Below, piece by piece: positions 26,702 through 35,336 of a stretch of 64,000 bases of DNA. The position numbers and the translations under genes were made by a program. The DNA is taken from assembly GCF_900197685.1 (NCBI RefSeq), contig NZ_FZMF01000013.1:1-64000 (forward strand). The letters run 5' to 3'. The notes under the pieces were generated by a model, which had not been told where the DNA came from, ran no database searches, and saw nothing but the letters and a program-made list of their open reading frames with translations. The stretch comes from Helicobacter baculiformis. Lineage in GTDB: Bacteria > Campylobacterota > Campylobacteria > Campylobacterales > Helicobacteraceae. How positions within the stretch are numbered: the stretch's first letter is position 1; each line of letters opens with the position of its first letter.

Positions 26702-27244
26702 TTAATTGTTCTTAGCAATGCTCACCATTGCGGGGCGTAATAAGCGCTCTTTATACTTGTAACCCTTTTGTAGCACTTCTACGATTTCTCCCTCTTCCTT
26801 ATGCTCTGCAACCACATGTATAACCGCATTGTGCAAATTTGGATCAAAGCCAGAAACACATTCCACGCATTCAATACCATGTTTAGCAAGCACTTCATGC
26901 ATCTTTTGCAGAGTGAGTTCTAAGCCTTTAGAAATGGGGCGATCTTTGCTTGTTTCTTCTTCTTTTTGAGCGCTCTCCAATGCGGCATGCAATGCGTCAA
27001 TAACAGGTAAAAGATCGTGGGCGATCTTTTCGTAGGCGTACTCTAACGCCATTGCCTTATCTTTTTCCAATCTTTTTTTAGCATTCTCAAAATCCGCATG
27101 GGTGCGCAAATAAAGATCCTGAGCCTCCTTAAATTTCGCTTGGTAATCGATGCTAGGTTTGCTCTCTGTGTTGGACTCTTGTAGTTCTTGGGTGTTTCCC
27201 TCTTCTTCTAAGAGTTCATGCGTTTTTTCTGGTTGTTCTATCAT
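26702..27244 (-). CDS. grpE: Nucleotide exchange factor GrpE
   Basis: About 180 residues: a Glu-rich N-terminal tail, a long coiled coil (ADFENAKKRLEKDKAMALEYAYEKI), and the C-terminal beta domain with GIECVECVSGFDPNLHNAVIHV and YKYKERLLRPAMVSIAKN. The ATG at 27244 is preferred, since AAAGGA is five bases upstream; a TTG at 27259 would overlap hrcA but lacks a site of its own. Confidence 0.95.
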   Translation of the reverse strand: MIEQPEKTHELLEEEGNTQELQESNTESKPSIDYQAKFKEAQDLYLRTHADFENAKKRLEKDKAMALEYAYEKIAHDLLPVIDALHAALESAQKEEETSKDRPISKGLELTLQKMHEVLAKHGIECVECVSGFDPNLHNAVIHVVAEHKEEGEIVEVLQKGYKYKERLLRPAMVSIAKNN

Positions 27245-27255
27245 ATTATCCTTTC

Positions 27256-28053
27256 TCAAGATGCTTGTGCGATGGCGTGGTAGAAGCTTTCAAAATTTTG
27301 CTCCAAACTGCCTACACATAGCATTTTAGTCTCCTCCCCTTGGGTTTTGATGGGCTGTAGCACGCCTAAAAAACCCAAAGGCAAAAGACTTTCAAAATAC
27401 AAACCCTCTTTCAGATACCTAAAAATATGCCCCTCCAAAATATCTAATAGCAATGCTTCATGACCACATGCGCCAAGTTGTGCTAAAAATCCCAGTCCAA
27501 AATAGAATCGCTTTTGATAAAAACTTTCAATTTGTGCCGCTAAGCGCATTGCGCACACAGAAAGTGCAATTTGGTGGATTGCTTGGCATTCTAGTCCCAC
27601 TAGTGTGGCTGTAAACGCTTCCAGTTTTCTATGGTAATCCAAAGCGATTTGGAGGGCACCAAAATCTAAAATGAGCCATCTATGAGCGTAGTTGTGCACG
27701 CTTTGTAGGTGAGCCTTTTGGTAAGTTTCAACCACACTAAAAATTCCATAATGCATGCTTGCCTCCTGCAAGCGTTGCAAATCCACTTCTAAACATTCAT
27801 GGGGATTAAGCTTGGCACGCCAATAATCTTTAAGCGCTTGATTTGTGGGGACACGCCCACTGCTACTATGGTTTTGAGATAATGCCCCCTCATGAGTAAG
27901 ACGCTTAAAATGGTTGCGGATAGTTGCTGAAGAGATTCCAAATGTATGAGCCTCTTGAATAATCATGCGCAAACTCTCCGAACCTATGGGTGTACGACTT
28001 TCTAAGTAAGCTTTAATCAAAGTTTCCAAGAGCCACTCCGTCTTAAAACCCAT
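27256..28053 (-). CDS. hrcA: Heat-shock repressor HrcA
   Basis: About 265 residues. The N-terminal winged helix is clear (LIKAYLESRTPIGSESL, then FGISSATIRNHFKRLTHEGALSQNHSSSGRVPTNQALKDYW), followed by the weakly conserved GAF-like and dimer domains. HrcA binds CIRCE operators; a CIRCE-like site lies 50 bases upstream, consistent with autoregulation. The ATG at 28053 has GAAAGGA six bases before it and matches where family homology starts. In H. pylori this operon is also controlled by HspR; no HspR box was recognised here. Confidence 0.9.
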   Translation of the reverse strand: MGFKTEWLLETLIKAYLESRTPIGSESLRMIIQEAHTFGISSATIRNHFKRLTHEGALSQNHSSSGRVPTNQALKDYWRAKLNPHECLEVDLQRLQEASMHYGIFSVVETYQKAHLQSVHNYAHRWLILDFGALQIALDYHRKLEAFTATLVGLECQAIHQIALSVCAMRLAAQIESFYQKRFYFGLGFLAQLGACGHEALLLDILEGHIFRYLKEGLYFESLLPLGFLGVLQPIKTQGEETKMLCVGSLEQNFESFYHAIAQAS

Positions 28054-28079
28054 ATGCTTCCTTTCTTCAAATTGCTTGG

Positions 28080-28085
28080 AGTATA
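28080..28085 (-). promoter_or_regulatory. hrcA: Extended -10 (TGCTATACT) of the hrcA-grpE-dnaK operon
   Basis: On the minus strand TATACT, preceded by TGC, lies 27 bases before the hrcA ATG. The -35 region falls about 17 bases further up, inside the proximal arm of the CIRCE-like repeat, so repressor binding would block polymerase. Confidence 0.5.
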
Positions 28086-28103
28086 GCATAAAATTCGTAA
28101 AAA

Positions 28104-28130
28104 TTAGCATTCTTTATAAAATATTGCTAA
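28104..28130. promoter_or_regulatory. CIRCE-like HrcA operator
   Basis: TTAGCATTC-N9-TATTGCTAA. The consensus is TTAGCACTC-N9-GAGTGCTAA, so the left arm matches 8 of 9 and the right arm 7 of 9, with exactly the standard nine-base spacer. It lies just upstream of the hrcA -10 and overlaps its -35 region, as expected for an autoregulated repressor. Confidence 0.7.
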
Positions 28131-28496
28131 AATTTATGCATTAAACCCTAAACTTGATATTATATATATCAATTTATATTAATAATTTTACTTAAAAAAA
28201 TTGCTATAAATAGTAATTATTAAAGGATTTATAGGTAGAGATTTTTACATAATTGGACAACAAATCCTGCTAAATCCGATAACTTCTGATTCTTGCTAGG
28301 CAATTGTTTGGATCGTAGAATAAAACACACGCATGCATTGAGCTTTAAGAATTTTTATGAATGATAGATGACAAGCTCTGCCTGAGAGTTATCACAGATG
28401 CCCACTAAAGAATGAAGACACACAAGCAGAGCAGAATCTCATCTCACAAAACTATGTTATAATATTTTAAGTTTAAGTTTTAAAAAAAGGATAGTG
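28131..28496. other. Non-coding spacer between divergent hrcA and hsrA
   Basis: No coding frame is convincing. The first 100 bases are strongly AT-rich. GCTCTGC at 28375-28381 and GCAGAGC at 28426-28432 form a perfect 7-bp inverted repeat around a 44-base loop. No tRNA or known riboswitch motif was recognised. The hsrA promoter lies at the right end. Confidence 0.4.
28458..28483 (+). promoter_or_regulatory. hsrA: hsrA promoter (extended -10) with TTTAAG direct repeats
   Basis: TG-T-TATAAT (perfect -10 at 28458-28463) lies 33 bases before the ATG. Immediately after it come two copies of TTTAAG (28466-28471, 28472-28477) and a partial third. The H. pylori HsrA (HP1043) is reported to bind its own promoter at TTTAAG-type repeats, so these may be an autoregulatory site; that link is inference. 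Confidence 0.5.
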
Positions 28497-29177
28497 ATGC
28501 GCATTTTATTAGTGGAACATGATACGCACTTAAGCAAGCAAGTTGGAAATTACTTGAGCGAAAAAGGTTTTCAAGTTGATGCAGCGGAGAGTTTAGAAGA
28601 TGGTGAATACTATATCAGTATCCGCAATTACGATCTTATACTCGTAAGTATGGAGCTCAGCGATGGGAGCGGGTTAAATCTTATCCCGTACGCCAAGTAC
28701 AAGCACCCTTCTATCGTAAGCATTATGTTTACAAACACCGCTTCTAGCGAACAAGAAATTAAAGCTTTTAAGGAAGGTGTTGATGACTTCATTGTCAAAC
28801 CTTTCGATTTGGGCGTATTGGCCGCTAGGATCGAGGCGCGTTTGCGTTTTTGGGGTTCGAGCATTATTGAGATTGAGGACTTGGTGATTAACCCCGATGA
28901 AGAGAAGATTATCTACAAAGGTAAGGAAATTGAAGTCAAGGGTAAGCCCTTTGAGGTGCTCACCCACTTGGCCCGCCACCGCGATCAAATTGTCTCTAAG
29001 GAGCAATTATTGGATGCAATTTGGGAAGAACCCGAGCTAGTAACTCCCAATGTGATCGAAGTGGCGATCAACCAAATCCGCCAAAAGATGGACAAGCCTC
29101 TAGGGATCTCCACGGTAGAAACCGTGCGCCGTAGAGGGTATCGCTTCTGCTATCCCAAAAGTGGCACAGAGAACTAA
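28497..29177 (+). CDS. hsrA: Orphan OmpR-type regulator HsrA (HP1043-like)
   Basis: 226 residues: a receiver-like domain (1-110) and a winged-helix DNA-binding domain (about 120-220) nearly identical to what I recall of H. pylori HP1043 (GKPFEVLTHLARHRDQIVSKEQLLDAIWEEPE, VIEVAINQIRQKMDKPLGISTVETVRRRGYRFCYPK). HsrA is essential in H. pylori and works without phosphorylation. Here too the usual phosphoacceptor Asp is replaced: NYDLILVSMEL has Ser51 at that place. The receiver half is much more diverged than the DNA-binding half. AAGGA lies five bases before the ATG at 28497; a GTG at 28494 is less well placed. No histidine kinase is adjacent. Confidence 0.93.
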   Translation: MRILLVEHDTHLSKQVGNYLSEKGFQVDAAESLEDGEYYISIRNYDLILVSMELSDGSGLNLIPYAKYKHPSIVSIMFTNTASSEQEIKAFKEGVDDFIVKPFDLGVLAARIEARLRFWGSSIIEIEDLVINPDEEKIIYKGKEIEVKGKPFEVLTHLARHRDQIVSKEQLLDAIWEEPELVTPNVIEVAINQIRQKMDKPLGISTVETVRRRGYRFCYPKSGTEN

Positions 29178-29521
29178 AACGAGATAGCGTTATGGCTACT
29201 AAGCAGGATTTCTAACACTTCCGGTGCATTAGTAAGCCTGCCTACGGCTACTTTGGCTTCGAAGTGTTCGACGCAAGCTTGACAGGAAAGGATCTCTACT
29301 CCCAGCTTTTCTAGATCGCGTAGAATTTGTAAAGCTTGGGCGTTTTCTATAAATGTGTTTTGTGTACTCAAAAGTACCCCACGATTCAGGAAAATTACCT
29401 GCTTTGGCAATAGATCTGCAGAAACTTGAGTTAAACTTTTTAGAAAACCCACCGCCACCTTAGCCCCTAATTCCCCCTCTCCAATTTTATCCGAGCTAAA
29501 AACTAGATGCTTGTTTGGCAT
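29174..29521 (-). CDS. YedF-like DsrE-family protein (selenium-metabolism type, TusA domain absent)
   Basis: 115 residues. [59 protein letters not shown] and GRLTNAPEVLEILLSSHNAI match the C-terminal DsrE-like domain of YedF, a putative sulfur/selenium carrier. The TusA-like N-terminal domain of full-length YedF is missing. SCQAC holds two cysteines, one at the usual reactive place. The stop overlaps the hsrA stop on the other strand, and its start lies inside the dapE 3' end (26 bases). No selA, selB, selC or selD is in the window, so its role here is open. Confidence 0.7.
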   Translation of the reverse strand: MPNKHLVFSSDKIGEGELGAKVAVGFLKSLTQVSADLLPKQVIFLNRGVLLSTQNTFIENAQALQILRDLEKLGVEILSCQACVEHFEAKVAVGRLTNAPEVLEILLSSHNAISF

Positions 29522-30659
29522 GCGCGTCCTTGATAATCAGATAGAGTAATTCTACAAATACCTTATAAAGATTGTTTAAATCATCCACGCGTACCCGCTC
29601 ATCTGTAGCATGGATACGATCGTTGGGCAATCCAAATTCCACCACTTCCACTCCTGCTGTGGCTAAAAAGCGCGCATCACTTGTGCCTCCATGTGTGTTG
29701 AATACAGGTGTGCGTTCTAAAATTTTAGCGATCGCTTCTTGGAGATAGCGCACCAGCGCACAATCTTTAGGGCTTAAAAAGGGTAAAGAATGTTGCTGTA
29801 AGGTAATATTACAAGGAATTTTTTCTAAAACTCTATCTAAGAAATTTCTTACATCCTCTAAAGTGGTTTCGGGTGAGTGGCGCACATTAAAAAGGATTTC
29901 TACAGATTTAGGTGTAACATTGCTTGCGCCCGAATCACTCTTAATCGCAGTGATCACAAGTCTAGATGGCTCAAAAAAAGCGTTCCCACTGTCAAGTTGT
30001 GTGCCGGCAATAAAGTTAAGCTTACTAGCAACGAGATCGATAGGATTTAGACAAGTTCTAGGGTAGGCTACATGCCCGGGAATACCCTGTACGACAATTT
30101 TACCCCCAATAGAACCTCGCCTTCCAATCTTTACACCATCACCCAATTCTTTCGCGCTCGTTGGCTCTGCCACCAATGCACAGGTGGGTAAAAGGGCTCG
30201 TTCACGCAAAACTTCTAAGATATATTGTGTGCCAAACTGAGCTTCTCCCTCCTCGTCGCTAGTGAGCAATATAGAAAGAATAAGTGGGGGTGCATCTTCT
30301 TTAAGAGTCGCGCACACATCGCGCAATGCACACACAAAAGCGGCAATCCCTCCTTTCATATCTTGCGCCCCCCTACCATAGAGAAAGTCCCCATGCACAA
30401 CTCCTCCAAAGGGATCGTATTGCCAACCTTGACTCACAGGCACGACATCGATATGTCCGGCAAAGCAAAAGTGCAAAGGGGTTTTAGTTGGATCGCCAAA
30501 GCGTTTATAAAATAACACATTGCTCACCCCATTCTTATCAGCGCGCACCATCTCAAAATCCCCTAAAAACGCACAGATATGAGCAAAAATCCCCTCCTCT
30601 TTGGGCGTAATTGTCTTGTAGGAAAGTAATTGCTGAGCAAGCTGGACAACCGCACTCAT
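29496..30659 (-). CDS. dapE: Succinyl-diaminopimelate desuccinylase
   Basis: 387 residues, an M20 dinuclear zinc peptidase-family enzyme that yields LL-DAP for lysine and peptidoglycan. [46 protein letters not shown] and [23 protein letters not shown] hold the metal ligands and the catalytic Glu. The ATG overlaps the mnmG stop by four bases, the same gene pair as in H. pylori. Confidence 0.95.
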   Translation of the reverse strand: MSAVVQLAQQLLSYKTITPKEEGIFAHICAFLGDFEMVRADKNGVSNVLFYKRFGDPTKTPLHFCFAGHIDVVPVSQGWQYDPFGGVVHGDFLYGRGAQDMKGGIAAFVCALRDVCATLKEDAPPLILSILLTSDEEGEAQFGTQYILEVLRERALLPTCALVAEPTSAKELGDGVKIGRRGSIGGKIVVQGIPGHVAYPRTCLNPIDLVASKLNFIAGTQLDSGNAFFEPSRLVITAIKSDSGASNVTPKSVEILFNVRHSPETTLEDVRNFLDRVLEKIPCNITLQQHSLPFLSPKDCALVRYLQEAIAKILERTPVFNTHGGTSDARFLATAGVEVVEFGLPNDRIHATDERVRVDDLNNLYKVFVELLYLIIKDAHAKQASSF

Positions 30660-32548
30660 GAAAACACCACCTTTGCCTTTGCATGCAAGTGTAAATAAAG
30701 TTGCAAGACTTCTAAGTTAGCTGGGGTGATCCCACTAATATAAGAAGCTTCTAACAAGGTCTTAGGGCGGTGCTTACTCAACTTTTCAATGGCTTCTAAT
30801 CCCAAACCTGCAATGCGCTCAAAGGCGAAGTCCTGAGGGATTTTAGTGTCCCATAAACTCTCCATCTTAGCAATAGAGGCACTTTGTTTCTCAATATAGC
30901 TATGGTACTTGCATGCGATTTTAACCTGTTCGAGCGCTTCTGTATCTAAGTCTTGCAAGCATGTAAAAAAGGTGCGTAAATCTTGGATTTCAAACCCATC
31001 TCTACCTGCTAAAAACACCCCATCACATCTATCGTTGATAGGGGCTTGATCTAGAGCATGTAACCTCTTTAAAGTTTGTTTATTAGGAGTTAGAATGGTG
31101 TGTTGGAGAGCATGCATCGCATCTGCAATCTGAGTTTGTTGGGTTTGGAGTTTGGCATGATCGCAATCATCCATCAAGCCTAGCGCATGCGCATAAGCCC
31201 CCAGCCTGAAGCGCGCGTTGTCTTCCCTGAGCAAGAGGCGGTACTCCGCGCGCGAGGTGAACATGCGATAGGGTTCCTGGGTGCCCTTACAAACTAAATC
31301 ATCAATCATCACCCCGATATAGGCTTGATTGCGCGTGAGAATAAAAGTTTTTTCTGTAAAACTAGGCGTGCGAACCCCTAGAGCCAAAGCGGCGTTAATA
31401 CCAGCCATTAATCCTTGTGCGGCGGCCTCTTCATAGCCGGTTGTGCCATTGATCTGTCCGGCTAAGTAGAGATTGGGGATTTTTTTGGTTTCTAGGGTGT
31501 GGTGCAATGCTGTGGGTTGCACAAAGTCGTATTCAATGGCGTAACCATAGCGCGTGATGTGGGCGTGTTCTAGCCCCTTGATGGAGTGAATCACCTGCTC
31601 TTGAATTTCAAAGGGTAAAGAGGTGCTTAAGCCATTGACATAATACTCGCTAGCCGATCGGGTTTGGGGCTCTAAAAAGAGTTGGTGGCGCTCCTTGTCT
31701 TTGAAACGATGAATCTTATCCTCAATGCTAGGGCAATAGCGCGGCCCCACGCTCTCAATTTGCCCGCTGAACATGGGGGCTTTGTCCAAGTTAGCTTCTA
31801 TAATAGCGTGCGTGGTGGGGTTGGTGTAGGTGATAAAACAAGGAAGTTGATCAAGATGGTGTTGCTGGGTTTTATAACTAAATTTGGGTGGATTAGGGTC
31901 ACCATAGTGGGCTTCTAAATCTCTAAAGTCAATGCTAATACCCGCCAATCTAGGGCAGGTGCCTGTTTTTAATCTGCCTACTTGCAAACCCAATGCGCTG
32001 AGTTGATTAGAAAGTTGGACGGAAGCGCTCTCTCCAAAACGCCCATTCTGACTTTGATGTGTACCGATATGCACCAGTCCCTGTAAAAAAGTGCCTGTGG
32101 TGATAATAACCTTTTTAGCGCGATACAGCTTACCTATGTTGGTTTTAACGCCCACAACCATCCCCTTCTCTAATAAGAGTGTTTCTACCATTTCCTGAGA
32201 GACACTTAAGTTTGGGGTTTGTAGAGCTAAGTTTCTAGCCAAAACACGATAGACATCCATGTCAATTTGAGCGCGTGTGCCCCGTACAGCTGGTCCTTTA
32301 GAGGCATTCAAGGTGCGCAATTGCAAGGCACTCTGATCGGCTAGTACACCCATCACTCCCCCTAATGCGTCAATCTCTTTAACCAAATGCCCCTTGCCAA
32401 GCCCCCCAATGGCTGGGTTGCAACTTGCCAATGCCATATTGTCCACCAAAAGGGTGAGCATGTGTACCCGCGCACCCATTTTAGCTCCCACAAGGGCGGC
32501 TTCTAAACCTGCGTGTCCGCCACCCACAACTACAACATCCACTTCCAT
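30656..32548 (-). CDS. mnmG: tRNA uridine-5-carboxymethylaminomethyl modification enzyme, FAD subunit
   Basis: About 630 residues. With MnmE it modifies the wobble U34 of several tRNAs. The FAD Rossmann motif [15 protein letters not shown] opens the protein; [63 protein letters not shown] and [22 protein letters not shown] are family signatures, and the C-terminal helical domain is complete. The ATG at 32548 has AGGGGA five bases upstream; an earlier in-frame start would add an unconserved extension. Confidence 0.96.
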   Translation of the reverse strand: MEVDVVVVGGGHAGLEAALVGAKMGARVHMLTLLVDNMALASCNPAIGGLGKGHLVKEIDALGGVMGVLADQSALQLRTLNASKGPAVRGTRAQIDMDVYRVLARNLALQTPNLSVSQEMVETLLLEKGMVVGVKTNIGKLYRAKKVIITTGTFLQGLVHIGTHQSQNGRFGESASVQLSNQLSALGLQVGRLKTGTCPRLAGISIDFRDLEAHYGDPNPPKFSYKTQQHHLDQLPCFITYTNPTTHAIIEANLDKAPMFSGQIESVGPRYCPSIEDKIHRFKDKERHQLFLEPQTRSASEYYVNGLSTSLPFEIQEQVIHSIKGLEHAHITRYGYAIEYDFVQPTALHHTLETKKIPNLYLAGQINGTTGYEEAAAQGLMAGINAALALGVRTPSFTEKTFILTRNQAYIGVMIDDLVCKGTQEPYRMFTSRAEYRLLLREDNARFRLGAYAHALGLMDDCDHAKLQTQQTQIADAMHALQHTILTPNKQTLKRLHALDQAPINDRCDGVFLAGRDGFEIQDLRTFFTCLQDLDTEALEQVKIACKYHSYIEKQSASIAKMESLWDTKIPQDFAFERIAGLGLEAIEKLSKHRPKTLLEASYISGITPANLEVLQLYLHLHAKAKVVFS

Positions 32549-32599
32549 AAGATCCCCTTTTAATTTAAAGGCATTATACCCCAATAACTCCAACAAGCC

Positions 32600-34195
32600 C
32601 TAGACTCTGAATTTCATAAACTCACTTTCTAATTCCTGATTCTTGGTTACCAGTTTGAGGCTGTGCTCTTCTAGCTGTTTGCGCACCGCCTTAACTTCTG
32701 TAAAGATATTGAGAAACTCAGTAATAACCTGATTGAGTTCCTCCATCTTTGCCACCACAACATTGGTTTGATTGTGAGTTTCTTGGGATTTTTGCTTGGT
32801 GGTGCTCAAATTATCTGTGGCGTTCTTGGCATCAGTGATGAGCAAAGAGGTTTGTTCTGAAACTTCCTGAGATTGGGTTGCTACATTCTGAATCCGCACT
32901 CCCATGTTTTCAATGCTTTGGGTAACCATGTTCACCATCGCGGTGATTTCGCCCAAGGATTTTTGCGTCTTGCTGGCTAGATTGCGTACTTCATCGGCAA
33001 CCACGGCAAACCCACGCCCATGCTCGCCCGCGCGCGCGGCTTCTATAGCAGCATTCAAAGCCAATAAGTTAGTTTGGTTGGCGATTTCCTCAATGATGGA
33101 GAGCACGCCCTTGATCTCATTAGCATGGCTGACCAACTCGCTAGATTCCGTGGCGATCTCTTGCTGGTTTTGTGCAGACGCTAAAATCATATCTACCGAG
33201 TTTTGAATTTTATCAATGAAAGCCCCCAAAATCACGCTAGTTTGATCTAAGTTTTCTATCGTGCTGCCTAAATTTCCCTTCGCAAGGTTTAAATTTTCGC
33301 TCACTTCGTGGTTGATATTCTTCAAGTTTTCTACCGATTTGAGCTCGCGTTCGGCAGCTTCGTTTAAAGTCAGCGTGGAGTCCTTGAGCGCAACACCTAC
33401 CTGATTGTTCTCCTCTACAATGCCCTTGCCAATCTTGACGATTTCCCTAATTTTAGTGATAAACTGATTGATATAACTAGACGCAATCCCCAGCTCGTCT
33501 TTGGATTTAATCTCTAGTTTTTTGGTCAAATCCGCCTCTTGAGATGAGGCTAGATTTTTGGCTGTAGTTTCAAGATTGTTGAGAGGATTGATCACATCTT
33601 TTTGCACTACAAAGAAAATCAACAAGATAATACCCAAAGAAATACCCATCATCCAAAGTAAAGTTTTGGTGCTGAAGGCATCCGCATTGCGTTGGGGTTC
33701 TTCTAAAGAAAGCTTGATTTGCATCACTCCGATCATGTCCCCGGCCTTATTATTGGTATGGCAAGCTATGCAACTCTTGTCTCCCACGAGGGGCTGTAAA
33801 ACCCGCACATGTCTTTCCTTGCCTTCCCCGCACACTTTCACCTCTTGAGGTGTGCTCGGATCGCTGAAATAGCGCAAAATTTCGGGGTCTTGGGTAAAGG
33901 TGTCATGCAAGCCAAAGAGTTTAATATCCCCTTGACCCGGGTAAAACTTCATTTGCACTCCCGGGAGCTTATTGCTATCATCAATAGCTTTATAAATAGC
34001 CTCTGTCGTGCCCACAGTGATTGCCTGCACAATCGTATTGATGATAGAAGCATTCAAACTCTTAGCAGCAGCTTTTCCCTGCATTTCTGTAAGATGAGTG
34101 TAGTCGCGCTTGACGATCGTAAAGATCAAAAATGCCAGCAACCCAAGCAAAACAATTAGGTAAACTAGCGCACGCGCTTGCAAGCTCTTCAACAT
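32600..34195 (-). CDS. Methyl-accepting chemotaxis protein with periplasmic c-type haem motif
   Basis: About 531 residues. One N-terminal membrane segment (9-28), a periplasmic sensor of about 150 residues, a second membrane segment (180-197), a HAMP-like linker with [15 protein letters not shown], and the cytoplasmic hairpin [38 protein letters not shown]. The sensor resembles DUF3365/Tll0287-like haem domains and contains CIACH at 142-146, a covalent haem c motif, so it may sense redox state or a gas. It is not one of the four H. pylori receptors I know (TlpA-D). The ATG at 34195 has GGAGA five bases upstream; an earlier ATG at 34207 has none. Confidence 0.88.
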   Translation of the reverse strand: MLKSLQARALVYLIVLLGLLAFLIFTIVKRDYTHLTEMQGKAAAKSLNASIINTIVQAITVGTTEAIYKAIDDSNKLPGVQMKFYPGQGDIKLFGLHDTFTQDPEILRYFSDPSTPQEVKVCGEGKERHVRVLQPLVGDKSCIACHTNNKAGDMIGVMQIKLSLEEPQRNADAFSTKTLLWMMGISLGIILLIFFVVQKDVINPLNNLETTAKNLASSQEADLTKKLEIKSKDELGIASSYINQFITKIREIVKIGKGIVEENNQVGVALKDSTLTLNEAAERELKSVENLKNINHEVSENLNLAKGNLGSTIENLDQTSVILGAFIDKIQNSVDMILASAQNQQEIATESSELVSHANEIKGVLSIIEEIANQTNLLALNAAIEAARAGEHGRGFAVVADEVRNLASKTQKSLGEITAMVNMVTQSIENMGVRIQNVATQSQEVSEQTSLLITDAKNATDNLSTTKQKSQETHNQTNVVVAKMEELNQVITEFLNIFTEVKAVRKQLEEHSLKLVTKNQELESEFMKFRV

Positions 34196-34263
34196 GGGAT
34201 TCTCCATCTATGTATTGGATATTTAGAGTCCAACATTCTAACATGAAAAAACGACAAAAAGCG

Positions 34264-35289
34264 CTAGCCCACACTCTCTAGAATCTCCGTATGTGGGCTA
34301 ATATCCAAGGTGCGTAAATCTACAAATTCCTCATTGTGATAGCTTTCTACCCCCGCACGCCCGATCATCGCCGCGTTGTCCGTGCAAAACTCTAGGGGGG
34401 CGCACAAGAGCTCCACCCCAAATTGCGCACACAAGATTTCTAATTGCGTGCGGATGTAAGCATTCGCGCTCACACCCCCCACCAAGCCAAAGCACCTCAC
34501 CCGGGCATGTTCTAAATACGCCCGCACTTTGTGCAATAAATGCGCGCAGGCAGTTGTTTGAAACCCCGCACAAATTTGTGCCTGCAATTCTTGACTCAAG
34601 GGTTGGGTTTTAGCCACCGCCAAGCGCACGGCGTTTTTTAGCCCTGAAAAACTAAAAGCCAACGCGCTTTTTTGTTTAAGGGGGAGGGGGAGGGGGTACT
34701 GCTCCCCTGCAGGGCACAGATTTGCGCATTTTTCTACTTCAGGCCCCCCCGGATAGCCCAAGCCTAGCATTCTAGCCACCTTGTCAAAACTCTCTCCCAA
34801 GCTATCATCTAAGCTTTTGGCGATAATGCGCATGTCTGTGGGACTATCCGCTTCTATAATTAGAGTATGCCCTCCAGAAACCAATAGCACGCTCAAGGGG
34901 AAGCGCGCATGGAGCTGGTTGATAAAGAGAGAATAAAGATGCCCCTTGAGGTGATCCACACTAATGAGGGGTAGCTTTAGACTCAGAGCCAAAGTTTTAG
35001 CCATCATCAAACCCTCTAGAAGTGTGATTGCCAATCCGGGGCGCGTGGTGATCGCGATGGCTTTGAGGGGGGCAAAGGGGGTTTTACCCCCTAAAAACTC
35101 TTTAGCTCTTTGGAGCAGTAGAGGTAGATTGTGCGCGTGCAGGCGCGAAGCCAACTCAGGCACTACCCCCCCATGCGCGCTGTGTTCCTGCTCTTGGGAG
35201 ATTTTGGCATGCCAGAGCAATTTAGAATCTTCTAAGCGCGTGAGCGCGAGCGAGCTATCATCACAACTGCTTTCAATGCTTAAGATCAT
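34264..35289 (-). CDS. tsaD: tRNA threonylcarbamoyladenosine transferase
   Basis: 341 residues. TsaD transfers threonylcarbamoyl to A37 of ANN-decoding tRNAs. MILSIESSCDDSSLAL, HGGVVPELASRLHAHNL, SVDHLKGHLYSLF with the metal His-x3-His, LVSGGHT, GLGYPGGPEVE and CTDNAAMIGRAG are all in place. The Asn/Glu-rich sugar kinase-like fold is complete. AGGG five bases before the ATG is contributed by one arm of the palindrome it shares with aguA. Confidence 0.96.
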   Translation of the reverse strand: MILSIESSCDDSSLALTRLEDSKLLWHAKISQEQEHSAHGGVVPELASRLHAHNLPLLLQRAKEFLGGKTPFAPLKAIAITTRPGLAITLLEGLMMAKTLALSLKLPLISVDHLKGHLYSLFINQLHARFPLSVLLVSGGHTLIIEADSPTDMRIIAKSLDDSLGESFDKVARMLGLGYPGGPEVEKCANLCPAGEQYPLPLPLKQKSALAFSFSGLKNAVRLAVAKTQPLSQELQAQICAGFQTTACAHLLHKVRAYLEHARVRCFGLVGGVSANAYIRTQLEILCAQFGVELLCAPLEFCTDNAAMIGRAGVESYHNEEFVDLRTLDISPHTEILESVG

Positions 35290-35293
35290 CGCG

Positions 35294-35332
35294 ACCCTTG
35301 TAGTATAATGTACCCCATTATACTACAAGGGT
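35294..35332. promoter_or_regulatory. Perfect 17-bp palindrome carrying both divergent promoters (tsaD/aguA)
   Basis: ACCCTTGTAGTATAATG at 35294-35310 is followed by TACCC and then its exact reverse complement at 35316-35332. Each arm holds a perfect TATAAT: plus strand 35304-35309 for aguA, minus strand 35317-35322 for tsaD. Each arm also supplies AAGGGT, placed as ribosome-binding site, to the gene on its outer side. The two promoters overlap, so only one polymerase can sit there at a time. Confidence 0.75.
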
Positions 35333-35336
35333 GAAA

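Noticed and set aside
28375-28432. Small RNA or riboswitch between hrcA and hsrA
   Set aside because: Only one 7-bp stem with a 44-base loop was found; CTGAGA at 28382 resembles a TPP motif, but the other thi-box elements are missing.
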